Origin: Nitrospirota bacterium
Lineage (GTDB): Bacteria; Nitrospirota; Thermodesulfovibrionia; SZUA-242
Assembly: GCA_016212095.1 (NCBI GenBank)
Contig: JACRHH010000001.1
Coordinates: forward strand, 62,001-126,000
Length of the DNA: 64,000 nt
Direction of reading: 5' to 3'
A model generated the notes under the pieces. That model ran no database searches. It was not told the DNA's origin and was given only the letters and a program-made list of their open reading frames with translations. This document shows positions 34,701-42,070 of this stretch, piece after piece. The position numbers were made by a program, and so were the translations under genes. Position 1 is the stretch's first letter, and every line of letters starts with the position of its first letter.

Positions 34701-34986
34701 GCATCCCGGACTCTTGTCGCTGATGCGCGGCGGCAGGGTGATGACCGAGCTTCCGATCACGCTGCCCGGCGGCGCCATGAGAAAGGCCGACGCGGTGTTT
34801 GTGACCGACAGCGAGGTGGTGGTGGTCGATTACAAAACCGGCTACAACGAGGCGATGCTTCCGCGATACCGCGAGCAGGTGGGCGAATACGCGAGGCTGC
34901 TTGGCGGCCTTATGCCGGGCAGGAAAACGCGCGGAATGCTGGTGTTTGTGGATGGAAAAGGCGCGCGGATGGAGAGAGTGGGGTGA
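31756..34986 (+). CDS. UvrD/AddA-RecB-type helicase-nuclease
   Basis: Protein of 1076 residues from ATG 31756. Superfamily 1A motifs: Walker A ASAGSGKT (13-20), CTTFTNKATHEMAERL (Ia), LLMDEFQDTN (II), GDPKQAIYRFRGGE (III), NNYRST (IV), HKAKGLEF (V) and VALTRAKT (VI). The C-terminus has a PD-(D/E)xK nuclease end (RKADAVFV...VVVDYKTG, then QVGEY). This architecture is AddA/RecB, which processes double-strand breaks with AddB or RecC; no such partner gene is in the window. The linker before the nuclease contains a 30-bp tandem duplication and palindromes (34251-34358). Toxin-antitoxin modules flank it. Confidence 0.88.
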   Translation: MTHTSAYPHVSLSASAGSGKTYALTLRLLGMLMRGVPPETVLCTTFTNKATHEMAERLMARIDTLAGWTPDDAEKTAKAAEILANMAGRQRDDVGLDEIADASLRARAARNSLLENYSRLNIVTMDSFFNSIIRLFPFETGVSPDFEIMTDAEDAGVFRAAMDRLVAEIEKMPEDREILKSLTLSLSRTVNDPNALLKERFDTLSPRRAGIRHLAEKIERAAVIASMKRLDETAAMATAAAHSFGAALVRHEGAMSESGRKAVRKCLNAQSPQDALSLTPFQKETCREYSFFKKLPPDDLLDTAFDDARSQLAAYIAAKNEFVISALLFFFQRYIAIADGRKREMRRLSFSDIERLCFELLAGDSGESPGFSAVRDDREFFYYRLDTRLKHLLMDEFQDTNTVQWEIFRPIVEEITADSEGSFFYVGDPKQAIYRFRGGESGLFEFVRASLADRIETGSLTNNYRSTVTIVEFVNRVFGSVQGRFDYAFEPQGAYSQSAGFVEITGVPRPERGSDADPVGDAVVERVKSLLGGGVPAGEVAVLCRKNDSCIRIAELLESAGIATQTEKKDTLLSSNAVRTVVGLLRYLADSSAKIHLADFIAQLPDIANADGLRRLRQAENMLEALKNISPEAHERIRRIRNSVDFAPVKSVVAAIIREFGLGARFADAENLLRLIEVSGGFTGNGVNGLRGFLDDLDRYGDGIPLASPTRANAVQLLTVHKAKGLEFGAVILPEVDDDITFNRSRSDFMFPCDGQFRLEGIYLTPSKDELPFAGGLAGIYRREERKNLVDELNLLYVALTRAKTGLFIISAVKPPSKKNDDEPRLNWFSLTAEALGIGQIPAEALGIGQIPVEALGVDAGKAGALPAVLYCEGDMSAFRPVEAIAAETVPEARDGIPRLAAGAAARIDETGEDDGDDEYATASPGNFLARKFGEAFHIAMENLPPIPDAERAYSAAVARYGRFLDENARKRLRRAIESAARHPGLLSLMRGGRVMTELPITLPGGAMRKADAVFVTDSEVVVVDYKTGYNEAMLPRYREQVGEYARLLGGLMPGRKTRGMLVFVDGKGARMERVG
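34251..34358. repeat. in-frame palindromic repeats in helicase-nuclease linker
   Basis: A 30-bp unit (34251-34280) is repeated exactly at 34281-34310, with a partial third copy to about 34330. Each unit holds GCCGAG gca CTCGGC, a small hairpin, and encodes AEALGIGQIP. A further 8-bp inverted repeat, GCGGGCAA (34333-34340) with TTGCCCGC (34351-34358), follows. All lie in a flexible region between helicase motif VI and the nuclease domain, so they are tolerated insertions. Confidence 0.85.
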
Positions 34987-35036
34987 AGGGGTTGCTCCTG
35001 ATTCGTTTGTTTAGGCCTATCAAAACCGCCTGACAA

Positions 35037-35345
35037 TCAGTCTCTTTTAAGCAATCGCCGCGCAACGTCGGCATAGACCTCAAAATCGGCTCTTCTGCCG
35101 ATGCCGACCACTTCCACTATTATCTCTTCCTCGACAATCCGGTACACAATGCGGATTGATTTGCCCGCCGCGTACATCTTGTAGTATCCGGTCAGATCGA
35201 AGCCGCGCATGTTCCCAAGCGGTTTGCCAAGGTGCGGAGATTGTTCAAGCTTTTTAAGCTGGGCAGCCACGGTTTTCTTCACGGAACCGTCCAGTCGGCG
35301 GAAATCATCCGCAGCATCCCCGGTCAGGAGAATTTTATAATGCAA
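35037..35345 (-). CDS. RelE-family toxin
   Basis: Protein of 102 residues from TTG 35345 (M)HYKILLTGDAADDF, overlapping the antitoxin end by 11 bp; an upstream reading would use antitoxin codons. RelE features: VKKTVAAQLKKLEQSP, LGKPLGNMRGFDLTGYYKM, and the basic strand SIRIVYRIVEEEIIVEVVGIGRR. These toxins cut mRNA in the ribosomal A site. Part of the gene is duplicated as a decayed copy at 35777-35964. Confidence 0.88.
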   Translation of the reverse strand: MHYKILLTGDAADDFRRLDGSVKKTVAAQLKKLEQSPHLGKPLGNMRGFDLTGYYKMYAAGKSIRIVYRIVEEEIIVEVVGIGRRADFEVYADVARRLLKRD

Positions 35346-35625
35346 CGCCTTCCTCTGCCAGCAACTCGTCCAGGGCCACACGCCTCCCGCCGCTGTCCTT
35401 CCTTTTGGCTACCATGTCGAATATCTCAAGATGTTCAACAAATTCAACGACATCCGCCATGTATTCATACTCATCCACCGGAAGGATGACGGCTGATATT
35501 TCGTTGTTCCTTACAATCGCGGTTTTTTCAGTCTTGTGTCCGGCGATATCCGACACCACCTTGCCGAAATTCTTCGCAGCCACGGTTGCGCTTATCATCT
35601 CGTTGCGTTTAAATGCCGACTGCAT
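35335..35625 (-). CDS. Phd/YefM-type antitoxin
   Basis: Protein of 96 residues from ATG 35625, chosen for its GGAGG 5 nt upstream. The N-terminal Phd fold is visible in ISATVAAKNFGKVVSDI, TAIVRNNEISAVILPVDEYEYM, and the C-terminal acidic tail (DELLAEEGVAL) would bind the toxin. It is the first gene of the module and probably represses its own promoter. Confidence 0.87.
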   Translation of the reverse strand: MQSAFKRNEMISATVAAKNFGKVVSDIAGHKTEKTAIVRNNEISAVILPVDEYEYMADVVEFVEHLEIFDMVAKRKDSGGRRVALDELLAEEGVAL

Positions 35626-35776
35626 GAATACCTCCAAATTGCACGCGTTATATTACGTGTAAAGATACGCTATTAAACGCGCATTATCAAGCCAAACCTC
35701 ACGCCTGTTCTGAACAATGCCTTCGATCGGGCATGGTGGATGGCTAGTTTTGCCCTTCCGCCGCAGACAGCCGGTG

Positions 35777-36050
35777 AATCAAAATCGGCTCTTCTGCCGA
35801 TGCCGACCACTTCCACTATTATCTCTTCCTCGACAATCCGGTACACAATGCGGATTGATTTGCCCGCCGCGTACATCTTGTAGTATCCGGTCAGATCGAA
35901 GCCGCGCATGTTTCCAGGCGGTTTGCCAAGGTGCGGAGATTGTTCAAGCTTTTTAAGCTGGGCGGCAGGGTGCTGATGGGCGGCCTGATGCCGGGCAGGA
36001 AAACGCGCGGATGGAGAGTGTGGGGTGAAAAGGGGTGCTCCCGATCCGGT
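35777..36050 (-). pseudogene. decayed duplication: relE fragment plus helicase tail
   Basis: 35777-35964 is a nearly exact copy of about 35079-35267 in the RelE gene, without the toxin's ends. It is followed directly (about 35968-36045) by a diverged copy of the helicase 3' end (about 34905-34995) in which the stretch between two GCGCGG repeats is missing. The two source segments occur here in reverse order. The relE fragment retains a minus-strand frame (35673-35909) that reads into unrelated residues, so no functional toxin is expected. Confidence 0.75.
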
Positions 36051-36054
36051 TGAA

Positions 36055-36100
36055 AAGGAACCCCCTTAGCCCCCAATGATGGTGGCCAAGGGGGTTCCTT
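36055..36100. terminator. 13-bp perfect inverted repeat downstream of cheV-like gene
   Basis: AAGGAACCCCCTT (36055-36067) pairs perfectly with AAGGGGGTTCCTT (36088-36100) around a 20-nt loop. It starts 7 bp past the stop of the minus-strand cheV-like gene, and in that direction the hairpin runs into TTCCTTTTC, a modest T-rich end. Confidence 0.65.
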
Positions 36101-36106
36101 GCAGCT

Positions 36107-37045
36107 TTATTTCATCGCGTATTCATCAACAAGAGCAATCAGATTCGGCAGATCGGGCTTCGTGATAATCCGTTCGGCTCCAAGATCGCGCCATTTGCGG
36201 ATGTTGTCGTCCGTGGCCATCGAGGAAAATATCAGTACTGGAAGCGTCTTTAGAACCGGATCATCCTTTATGCGGACGGTAAGATGCGTGCCGTCCATGC
36301 GCGGCATCTCCACGTCTGTTATCACGACAGACACATGTTTTTCGATAGGCTCGTGCTTGCTTTCAGCCCGTTTCTTCAGATCGAGCAGTATGTCAAGCGC
36401 CTCCTGCCCGTCACATGCCTCAAGAACCGGGTAGCCGGCATCGGATAGCGCATTCCTGATATTTTTCCGTATGAAACCGGAGTCGTCCGCCATCATTACG
36501 TATTTGGTGGCGCGTATGGCGGCTTTTGTTTCCTCCGTGTTTGACGGAACAGGAATCCGGAGAGCAGTCTGCGGACATATGTCGGCGATGATCTTCTCGA
36601 AGTCCAGCAGCATGACGATGCGGTCTTCCATCTTCACGATGCTTGTGACAAGACCGTCATCGATCATGTTGACGGGCGGTTCCACATCTGTCCAGGAAAT
36701 CCGGTGAATGCGCTGAACCGAATGCACCATTATGCCTACCTGAACATTGTTGAACTCCATCACGATAACCTTGCTGGCCTTCACATCGCCGGTCTCCTTG
36801 CCCAGGAGCTTGGCCATGTCCACTATGGTTATAACGCTGCTTCTAAGCGTGGCGATTCCGGCCACGGCGTATGTGCTGTCCGGGATATGCGTGAGTTTTG
36901 GAAGATTGATGATCTCCCTGACCTTCCCGACGTTAACGGCGTAATAGCATGGTTTTATCTTGCCCTCGTATCCGATTTCATCGATGCGGAATTCTATGAT
37001 TTCAAGTTCGTTAGTGCCGCTTTCAAGCAGGATTTGTGACTCCAT
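36107..37045 (-). CDS. cheV: CheV-type chemotaxis coupling protein (CheW-REC)
   Basis: Protein of 312 residues: a CheW-like domain (about 1-165; YYAVNVGKVREIINLP, GIATLRSSVITIVDMAKLLG) fused to a receiver (about 178-312) with MMADDSGF, phospho-acceptor Asp in VITDVEMPRMDG, and ITKPDLP. CheV couples chemoreceptors to CheA and is tuned by phosphorylation. No cheA or receptor gene is adjacent, though a chemoreceptor begins at 63625. It lies 91 bp downstream of a PAS kinase gene. Confidence 0.92.
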   Translation of the reverse strand: MESQILLESGTNELEIIEFRIDEIGYEGKIKPCYYAVNVGKVREIINLPKLTHIPDSTYAVAGIATLRSSVITIVDMAKLLGKETGDVKASKVIVMEFNNVQVGIMVHSVQRIHRISWTDVEPPVNMIDDGLVTSIVKMEDRIVMLLDFEKIIADICPQTALRIPVPSNTEETKAAIRATKYVMMADDSGFIRKNIRNALSDAGYPVLEACDGQEALDILLDLKKRAESKHEPIEKHVSVVITDVEMPRMDGTHLTVRIKDDPVLKTLPVLIFSSMATDDNIRKWRDLGAERIITKPDLPNLIALVDEYAMK

Positions 37046-37136
37046 GTTACCTCCGGGAATGCCTGTGATTTACCGCATATTCCTATCGGATGGCATTCCG
37101 GAAACTTGAGGCGAGCATCAAGCCATGTAATTGTCG

Positions 37137-38321
37137 TCAGCAGTCTGAAGCATTTGCCAGAGGAAGGTACATCCTGAATAACGCGCCCTCGCCTGGAGCG
37201 CTTTCCGCAACAATATATCCGTTGTGTCGCCGGACAACCCCGTAAACCGTGGCAAGCCCCAAACCCATGCCCTTTGTTCTGCTCCTGGTTGTAAAGAACG
37301 GATCGAAAATATGCTTCATTACTTCGTCGTCCATGCCTATTCCGGTGTCGTTGACACAGAGCATGGCATATATTCCAGCCGGCAAGGCGGCTGATGCCTG
37401 GCGTTTCGTAATCGTAACCTCGGTTGTCGTGACGGTGAGCCTGCCGCCGGAAGGCATGGCATGAACCGCGTTCACTGCCAGATTGATGAATGCCTGTTCC
37501 ATCTGGCTGCGGTTGCCCTCAACCATCACCGTTTTCCCGTATATGTTACGTTCAACCGTTATTCCGGATGGAATCGTCGGCGCAAGCATGTCGCATGTCA
37601 TGGAAACCAGCTCGTTCAGGTCGAAGCGGCTGCGCTCCACGGGATCATTCCGGCTGAACGCGAAAAGCTCCCGCGTTATCGCCGAAGCGCTCTCTGTTGC
37701 CCTCATGATCGCAAGCAGATGCCGTTCAAGCGGCGAATCGTCCGGCAGAAGATGAAGCACCACGCCGGCATTTCCGTTTATCGCGGCCAGAATATTGTTG
37801 AAATTATGCGCAAGGCCGCTTGCGAGCATCCCGATCGATTCCATCTTCTGAGCATGGAAAAGCCGCGCCTGAAGCTCGCGGGCCTCTTCCTCGGCCAGCC
37901 GCTTTTCCGAAATGTCGCGCACGATATGAATCGCGCCGATGATTGAACCGCCCGCATCCCTTCTTGGAAAAGCGCGTATTTCAACCTCCGAACCAATATG
38001 AGGCTCAAACAGTTCCGCCTCCACGGGTTCGGCGCAACGAATAGCCACATGGCACGGACACTTGTCGGGCGGGGTGTCCTTGCCGTGAAATGCCTGGTAG
38101 CACTTTTCCCCCACAAGCTTTTCAGCGGATGTGCCCAACATTCGCCCGGCAGCGCTGTTTGCGAATATTATGTTGTAATCGGTGTCGTGTATGGTGATCG
38201 CATCGGCTATGTGATGAAGCGTTTTTTCCCAGTCGAGCCGTGTCTGGCTAAAGAAACACCGCTCGCTCTCTGACGGATCATGTGAAGCATGATCGCCTCC
38301 CGATAAACTTCCCTGTTCCAA
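37137..38321 (-). CDS. PAS-domain sensor histidine kinase with cysteine-bearing PAS
   Basis: Protein of 394 residues, soluble. The PAS domain (about 30-145) contains KCYQAFHGKD (Cys74) then KCPCH (Cys88, Cys90) and Cys96, the same KCxxxxHG...C...C layout as in PAS1 of the 681-residue kinase. HisKA: His172 in GLAHNFNNILAAI, the Asn-Phe variant of the H box. HATPase: NLAVNAVHAMPSGG, DTGIGMDDE and TKGMGLGLATVYG. The output partner is not certain; the receiver-bearing two-CW protein just upstream and CheV just downstream are candidates. Confidence 0.9.
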   Translation of the reverse strand: MEQGSLSGGDHASHDPSESERCFFSQTRLDWEKTLHHIADAITIHDTDYNIIFANSAAGRMLGTSAEKLVGEKCYQAFHGKDTPPDKCPCHVAIRCAEPVEAELFEPHIGSEVEIRAFPRRDAGGSIIGAIHIVRDISEKRLAEEEARELQARLFHAQKMESIGMLASGLAHNFNNILAAINGNAGVVLHLLPDDSPLERHLLAIMRATESASAITRELFAFSRNDPVERSRFDLNELVSMTCDMLAPTIPSGITVERNIYGKTVMVEGNRSQMEQAFINLAVNAVHAMPSGGRLTVTTTEVTITKRQASAALPAGIYAMLCVNDTGIGMDDEVMKHIFDPFFTTRSRTKGMGLGLATVYGVVRRHNGYIVAESAPGEGALFRMYLPLANASDC

Positions 38322-38442
38322 TATCCCGCCTCCTGGCTATTTGTTAATATGCTTTCTGTTTATGGAACTGATTCCACACCTACTAAACAGCCAAAACGGC
38401 GCAAAGTCAACCTTAACTTCTGGCTTTAGCTTATTTGTTACC

Positions 38443-38472
38443 AATCCCCCCCCTTCGGGAAAAGGGGGGATT
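38443..38472. terminator. 9-bp inverted repeat downstream of small two-CW gene
   Basis: AATCCCCCC (38443-38451) and GGGGGGATT (38464-38472) are perfect arms around a 12-nt loop. It lies 26 bp past the stop at 38498 on the minus strand. T tract absent; it may be a repeat element used as a terminator. Confidence 0.45.
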
Positions 38473-38497
38473 CCATGAATTGGTCAAACTACGGTTC

Positions 38498-38743
38498 TCA
38501 TACCCTCGCCACCACACCCGCACCGTTGTAACGCTTGTTGTAATGCTGGCTTTTGTAGTAATCGCATTCCATGCAGTTTGTAAGCTTTGTGGCAAACGAA
38601 CCCTGTATCCTGCCGCCGCAGAGCGTTCCGGCCACGCGCGCGCAGGTATTGCCTCCGTCGGGATACGCCGGGCAAACGCCCAACTCACCGCTTTTTGCGC
38701 CGCCTTTCTCGCGTCCGCATTTCTTGAATTCCCAGCATTTCAT
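38498..38743 (-). CDS. small cysteine-rich protein, two-CW domain
   Basis: Protein of 81 residues from ATG 38743, with GGAGG 8 nt upstream. Seven cysteines (3, 9, 24, 34, 42, 57, 60) follow the pattern CWEFKKC...CPAY...C...GTLCGGRIQGSFATK...CMEC. The same pattern starts the next protein upstream and lies within the 681-residue kinase. I recall NCBI using 'two-CW domain' for such proteins; the function is not established. The CxxC and paired cysteines suggest metal or Fe-S binding or a thiol switch. The last 15 residues are unrelated to the domain. Confidence 0.85.
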   Translation of the reverse strand: MKCWEFKKCGREKGGAKSGELGVCPAYPDGGNTCARVAGTLCGGRIQGSFATKLTNCMECDYYKSQHYNKRYNGAGVVARV

Positions 38744-38793
38744 GTCAGTCACCTCCGGTAAGATTATGATCTATCAGACTTTCTTGTTTGCCG

Positions 38794-39417
38794 TCAATTT
38801 TTCAGGACATGACCGATCCTGGCCAGCAGGTCGTTCGGCTCGAACGGCTTGTCCAGATACTCGCAGCATCCCCTTCGCATCAACTGCGCGATCTGACCTT
38901 TGTCGGCATGAGCCGAAATAGCAAATACGGGAATCCTGCTGTTACGGCGGTTGAGTTCTTCAATCAACTCGATGCCGTTCATGCCCGGCATCTGGACATC
39001 GAGCAGAATCAGGTCGAAATCCTTGTCCGGATTTTTTGTATTGAACAATATGGCAAGAGCGTCTTCGGCGCTTTCCGCCGCCCTTGTCCGGTAACCGGCT
39101 TTCTTTAGCGAAATTGCGGCGGAGAACAGGAACTTCTTCTCGTCATCCACCACCAGTATCCGCTTCTGCCTCATGCTTGCGGCGAGTTTGGCGGCGTTTT
39201 CACTTTCCACAGTGTCACCGCTGTGCATTCTGTTTACATATTGATAGAATTCGCATTCCGTGCAACTTGACAGCTTCTGCGCGTAAGTTCCCTGCACCTT
39301 GCCGCCGCACATGGTTCCGGCCACCAGCCAGCATATATTGCCGCTCTTCTTGTCGTATGCGGGACATCCGCCATCGCACCCTCGCGAGCAATTCTTGTAT
39401 TCCCAACAGTTGAGCAT
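38794..39417 (-). CDS. two-CW domain fused to a receiver domain
   Basis: Protein of 207 residues from ATG 39417 with GGAGG 6 nt upstream. Residues 1-60 form the two-CW domain (Cys4, 10, 14, 18, 29, 37, 52, 55; MLNCWEYKNC, GTMCGGKVQGTYAQK, CTECEFY). After a short linker the receiver (about 80-207) has VVDDE, phospho-acceptor Asp in LILLDVQMPGMNG, SAHA and DKPFEPND. There is no DNA-binding or enzyme output, so the cysteine domain itself is the likely effector or input. It is the first gene of the group that includes the small two-CW protein and the PAS kinase. Confidence 0.88.
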   Translation of the reverse strand: MLNCWEYKNCSRGCDGGCPAYDKKSGNICWLVAGTMCGGKVQGTYAQKLSSCTECEFYQYVNRMHSGDTVESENAAKLAASMRQKRILVVDDEKKFLFSAAISLKKAGYRTRAAESAEDALAILFNTKNPDKDFDLILLDVQMPGMNGIELIEELNRRNSRIPVFAISAHADKGQIAQLMRRGCCEYLDKPFEPNDLLARIGHVLKN

Positions 39418-39720
39418 GACCAATCCTCCGGTTAACAGCATTGCCCTCATCAGCGCCATGTAAGAGCAGTATTCATGCCAATACGTCCTTTACGGGAAAT
39501 GGCTGCAATACGTCAGGTTACCAAATCGCCTGGCAACTTATGTCGCTCAGCCAGGCTGCCCTCATTAGGCATTTGCAAACAATTCACTTAATTTACAAGG
39601 CATTGGCCGCCATGCAACATTAGTTGACAATGCAACGGATGTTGCTGGAACCAAATTGACAAACACAGGGCCGTGTGACATGTTAGTCCGGTATGAATCA
39701 AACACCTGATATGGCAGACC
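39418..39720. other. intergenic region without recognised gene
   Basis: About 300 bp between divergent genes, more AT-rich than its flanks. TTGACA occurs at 39624 and again at 39656 but neither has a convincing -10 partner. I see no tRNA, hairpin terminator or riboswitch pattern. Promoters for both the two-CW group and the ABC transporter must lie here. Confidence 0.4.
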
Positions 39721-40965
39721 ATGCTTGCCCGCCTTCTTAAGCGCTCATTCGCAAACCAAAAAAAGGCCATGGCCATAATGGTTATTGCCGTTGCCTTCGG
39801 CACGGCGCTGGCCGCGTCGCTTCTTACCGTTTCTTTTGAAATATCGAACCGCGTGGCAGTGGAACTGCGGGCTTTTGGCGCAAACATCAGCGTCGAGCCG
39901 AAGGTTGAGGGCATGGCCGGCTTGGCCGGACAGACGCGGTGGCTGAACGAGTCCGATCTGAAGAAGATAAAAACCGTATTCTGGCGGCATAACATTCTGG
40001 GCTTCAGCCCGGTTCTGGAGGCCGAAAACGAGGTCGAAGCCGCCGGACGCAGGGAGCGCGTGACCATCGCCGGAACCTGGCACGAGAAAAAACTTCAGCT
40101 TCCGGGCGAGGAACGGAAGTTCTCGGCTGGCGCGGTCTCGGTGTCGCCGTGGTGGGATGTTCAGGGCGCGTGGCCGCCGGACGACAGTTCCGTGGCGGTC
40201 GGCAGCGCGCTTGCCGCGAGGCTTGGCGTTTCCACCGGAAACGCGATAACTGTTTCCGGCAGGCGGTTTACGGTTTCCGGAATTCTCACCACCGGCGGGC
40301 GCGAGGACGAGCAGGTTGTTATGGAGCTTTCCGCGCTTCAATCGCTTGCGGGGCTTCAGGGGAAAATTTCGCGCGTTCTGGTAAGCGCGTTAAGCACGCC
40401 GATGGACGATTTCGCATACAAGAATCCGGACAAGATGAGCCGCGCCGAGTACGAAAAATGGTACTGCACCGCCTACGTCACATCCATAGCCAAACAGGTT
40501 GAGGAGGTGATGACCGGCTCGCGCGCGCGCCCGGTCTGGCAGGTGGCCGAAACCGAGGGCAAGGTTCTGGACAGGCTTCGCACCGCGATTTATCTGCTCT
40601 GCGCCGTGGCACTTGCCGCCTCGTCCATCGGCGTGGCAACCACGATGATCACCAGCCTGCTTCGCCGCGTGGAAGAAATCGGCCTGATGAAGGCGATGGG
40701 GGCCGATTCCTTCGGCATAGCGCGGCTGTTTCTGTCGGAGGCGGTGATAATCGGGCTTGCGGGCGGGCTGGTCGGGCTGCTTGCGTCGGTCTGGATTTCG
40801 GGCGAAATCGGCCTGCGTGTATTCGGCACAAAGCTTGCCCAGAGGACCATGCTGTTTCCGCTTTCGGTAACAATTGCGCTTGTTATCTCAGTAACCGGCT
40901 CGCTTTTTCCCATAGCGCGCGCGCTTCGGATCAAACCGGCGGTTGTGCTGAAAGGCGCGGAATAA
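39721..40965 (+). CDS. ABC transporter permease, MacB/FtsX type (first)
   Basis: Protein of 414 residues. One N-terminal membrane segment (about 18-38), a large periplasmic domain (about 40-280), and three C-terminal segments (about 285-405) with the FtsX-like LLRRVEEIGLMKAMGADSFGIA motif that contacts the ATPase. Such permeases power extrusion or mechanotransmission rather than pore transport. It forms one unit with a second permease (1-bp gap) and an ATPase. Substrate unknown. Confidence 0.9.
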   Translation: MLARLLKRSFANQKKAMAIMVIAVAFGTALAASLLTVSFEISNRVAVELRAFGANISVEPKVEGMAGLAGQTRWLNESDLKKIKTVFWRHNILGFSPVLEAENEVEAAGRRERVTIAGTWHEKKLQLPGEERKFSAGAVSVSPWWDVQGAWPPDDSSVAVGSALAARLGVSTGNAITVSGRRFTVSGILTTGGREDEQVVMELSALQSLAGLQGKISRVLVSALSTPMDDFAYKNPDKMSRAEYEKWYCTAYVTSIAKQVEEVMTGSRARPVWQVAETEGKVLDRLRTAIYLLCAVALAASSIGVATTMITSLLRRVEEIGLMKAMGADSFGIARLFLSEAVIIGLAGGLVGLLASVWISGEIGLRVFGTKLAQRTMLFPLSVTIALVISVTGSLFPIARALRIKPAVVLKGAE

Positions 40966-40966
40966 G

Positions 40967-42061
40967 TTGAAGCGTAGCGGCTGGTTCTACTATTTCCTCA
41001 AGCGCTCGGTCGGCCAGCGCCGGATGCGTTTTGCGATAGCCGCGCTTTCGGTTGCGCTTGCGGTCTCGGTTCTGATCGGCCTTGCAGGCCTGTCGCTTGG
41101 AATACGCGAAAAACTTGGCGACACGCTTCGGGCCTACGGCGCGAACATTCTGGTTTCCGGCGGCGCGAACGATCTGGATGCCGCGGCAGCCGAACGCATT
41201 GCCGCCCTGCCGTCGGTCGCGTCAGCCGAGCCGCAGCTTTTCGGGCGCGTTTCGGTTCGCAACGCTACTGTTGAGATGGTTGGAGCCGGATTCGGTAAAT
41301 TGCGGGAGCGCGGTTGGCGAATTGACGGCGGCTGGCCTTCGGGTGAAGGCAATGCCCTGGTTGGCGCGGGCCTTCGCGAAGCGCTTGGCGTAAAAATCGG
41401 CGATGCGCTGGAGATTTCGTCCGACGCCGGGCAAAGTCTGACGGTTAAAATTTCAGGATTCGTCGAGCGTGGCGGCGATGAGGACAAGGCTGTTTTCATC
41501 GACATCGGCGCGGCTGGAATGCTTCTTGGCAAAACCGGACGCGCAGGCGTGATTCTTGTGCGAAGCCGCGAAAACGTTGATGCGACAGTTAAGGAAATCA
41601 GCATGGCAATGCCGGGCGTGGCGGTAAAAACCCTCCGGCAGGTGGCGCAGGCCGAGGAATCGCTGCTGCTTAAAATCCAGCTTTTAATGGCGATGGTCAC
41701 GCTTGTTGTGTTTGTGGCGTCGATCATCAGCGTTGGAAGCACGATGGGCGCAACCGTGCTTGAGCGGCGCGAGGAGATCGGGCTTATGAAGGCGCTGGGC
41801 GGAACGCGCATAGGCATCGCCGCCTTCTATGCCGCCGAAGCCGCCGCAATAGGCATTGCAGGGGGGCTTCTCAGTGTTCCGGCGGGTTTCGCGTCGGCGC
41901 AGATTGTTTCTAAGGGCGCGTTCGGCTCGTTTATAAACGTGCCGTGGTATCTGGCTCTGGCCGGGCCGGTTGCCGGAGCGGCGCTGGCCGTGGTTTCGGG
42001 CTGGTTTCCGGTGCGCAATGCGATGAAGCCCGCGGCATCGACAATTCTTCGTGGAGAGTAA
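40967..42061 (+). CDS. ABC transporter permease, MacB/FtsX type (second)
   Basis: Protein of 364 residues, started at TTG 40967 one base after the stop of the first permease. Same plan: N-terminal segment (about 20-42), periplasmic domain with LRAYGANILVSGG, and three C-terminal segments containing VLERREEIGLMKALGGTRIGIA. The two permeases are paralogues sharing the ANI(S/L)V entry to the periplasmic domain. They likely form a heterodimer served by the ATPase at 42071. Confidence 0.9.
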   Translation: MKRSGWFYYFLKRSVGQRRMRFAIAALSVALAVSVLIGLAGLSLGIREKLGDTLRAYGANILVSGGANDLDAAAAERIAALPSVASAEPQLFGRVSVRNATVEMVGAGFGKLRERGWRIDGGWPSGEGNALVGAGLREALGVKIGDALEISSDAGQSLTVKISGFVERGGDEDKAVFIDIGAAGMLLGKTGRAGVILVRSRENVDATVKEISMAMPGVAVKTLRQVAQAEESLLLKIQLLMAMVTLVVFVASIISVGSTMGATVLERREEIGLMKALGGTRIGIAAFYAAEAAAIGIAGGLLSVPAGFASAQIVSKGAFGSFINVPWYLALAGPVAGAALAVVSGWFPVRNAMKPAASTILRGE

Positions 42062-42070
42062 TTTTATAAT

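Noticed and set aside
35673-35909. Functional second RelE toxin
   Set aside because: Both ends of the toxin are replaced by unrelated sequence and there is no own antitoxin; it is a fragment of the duplication.
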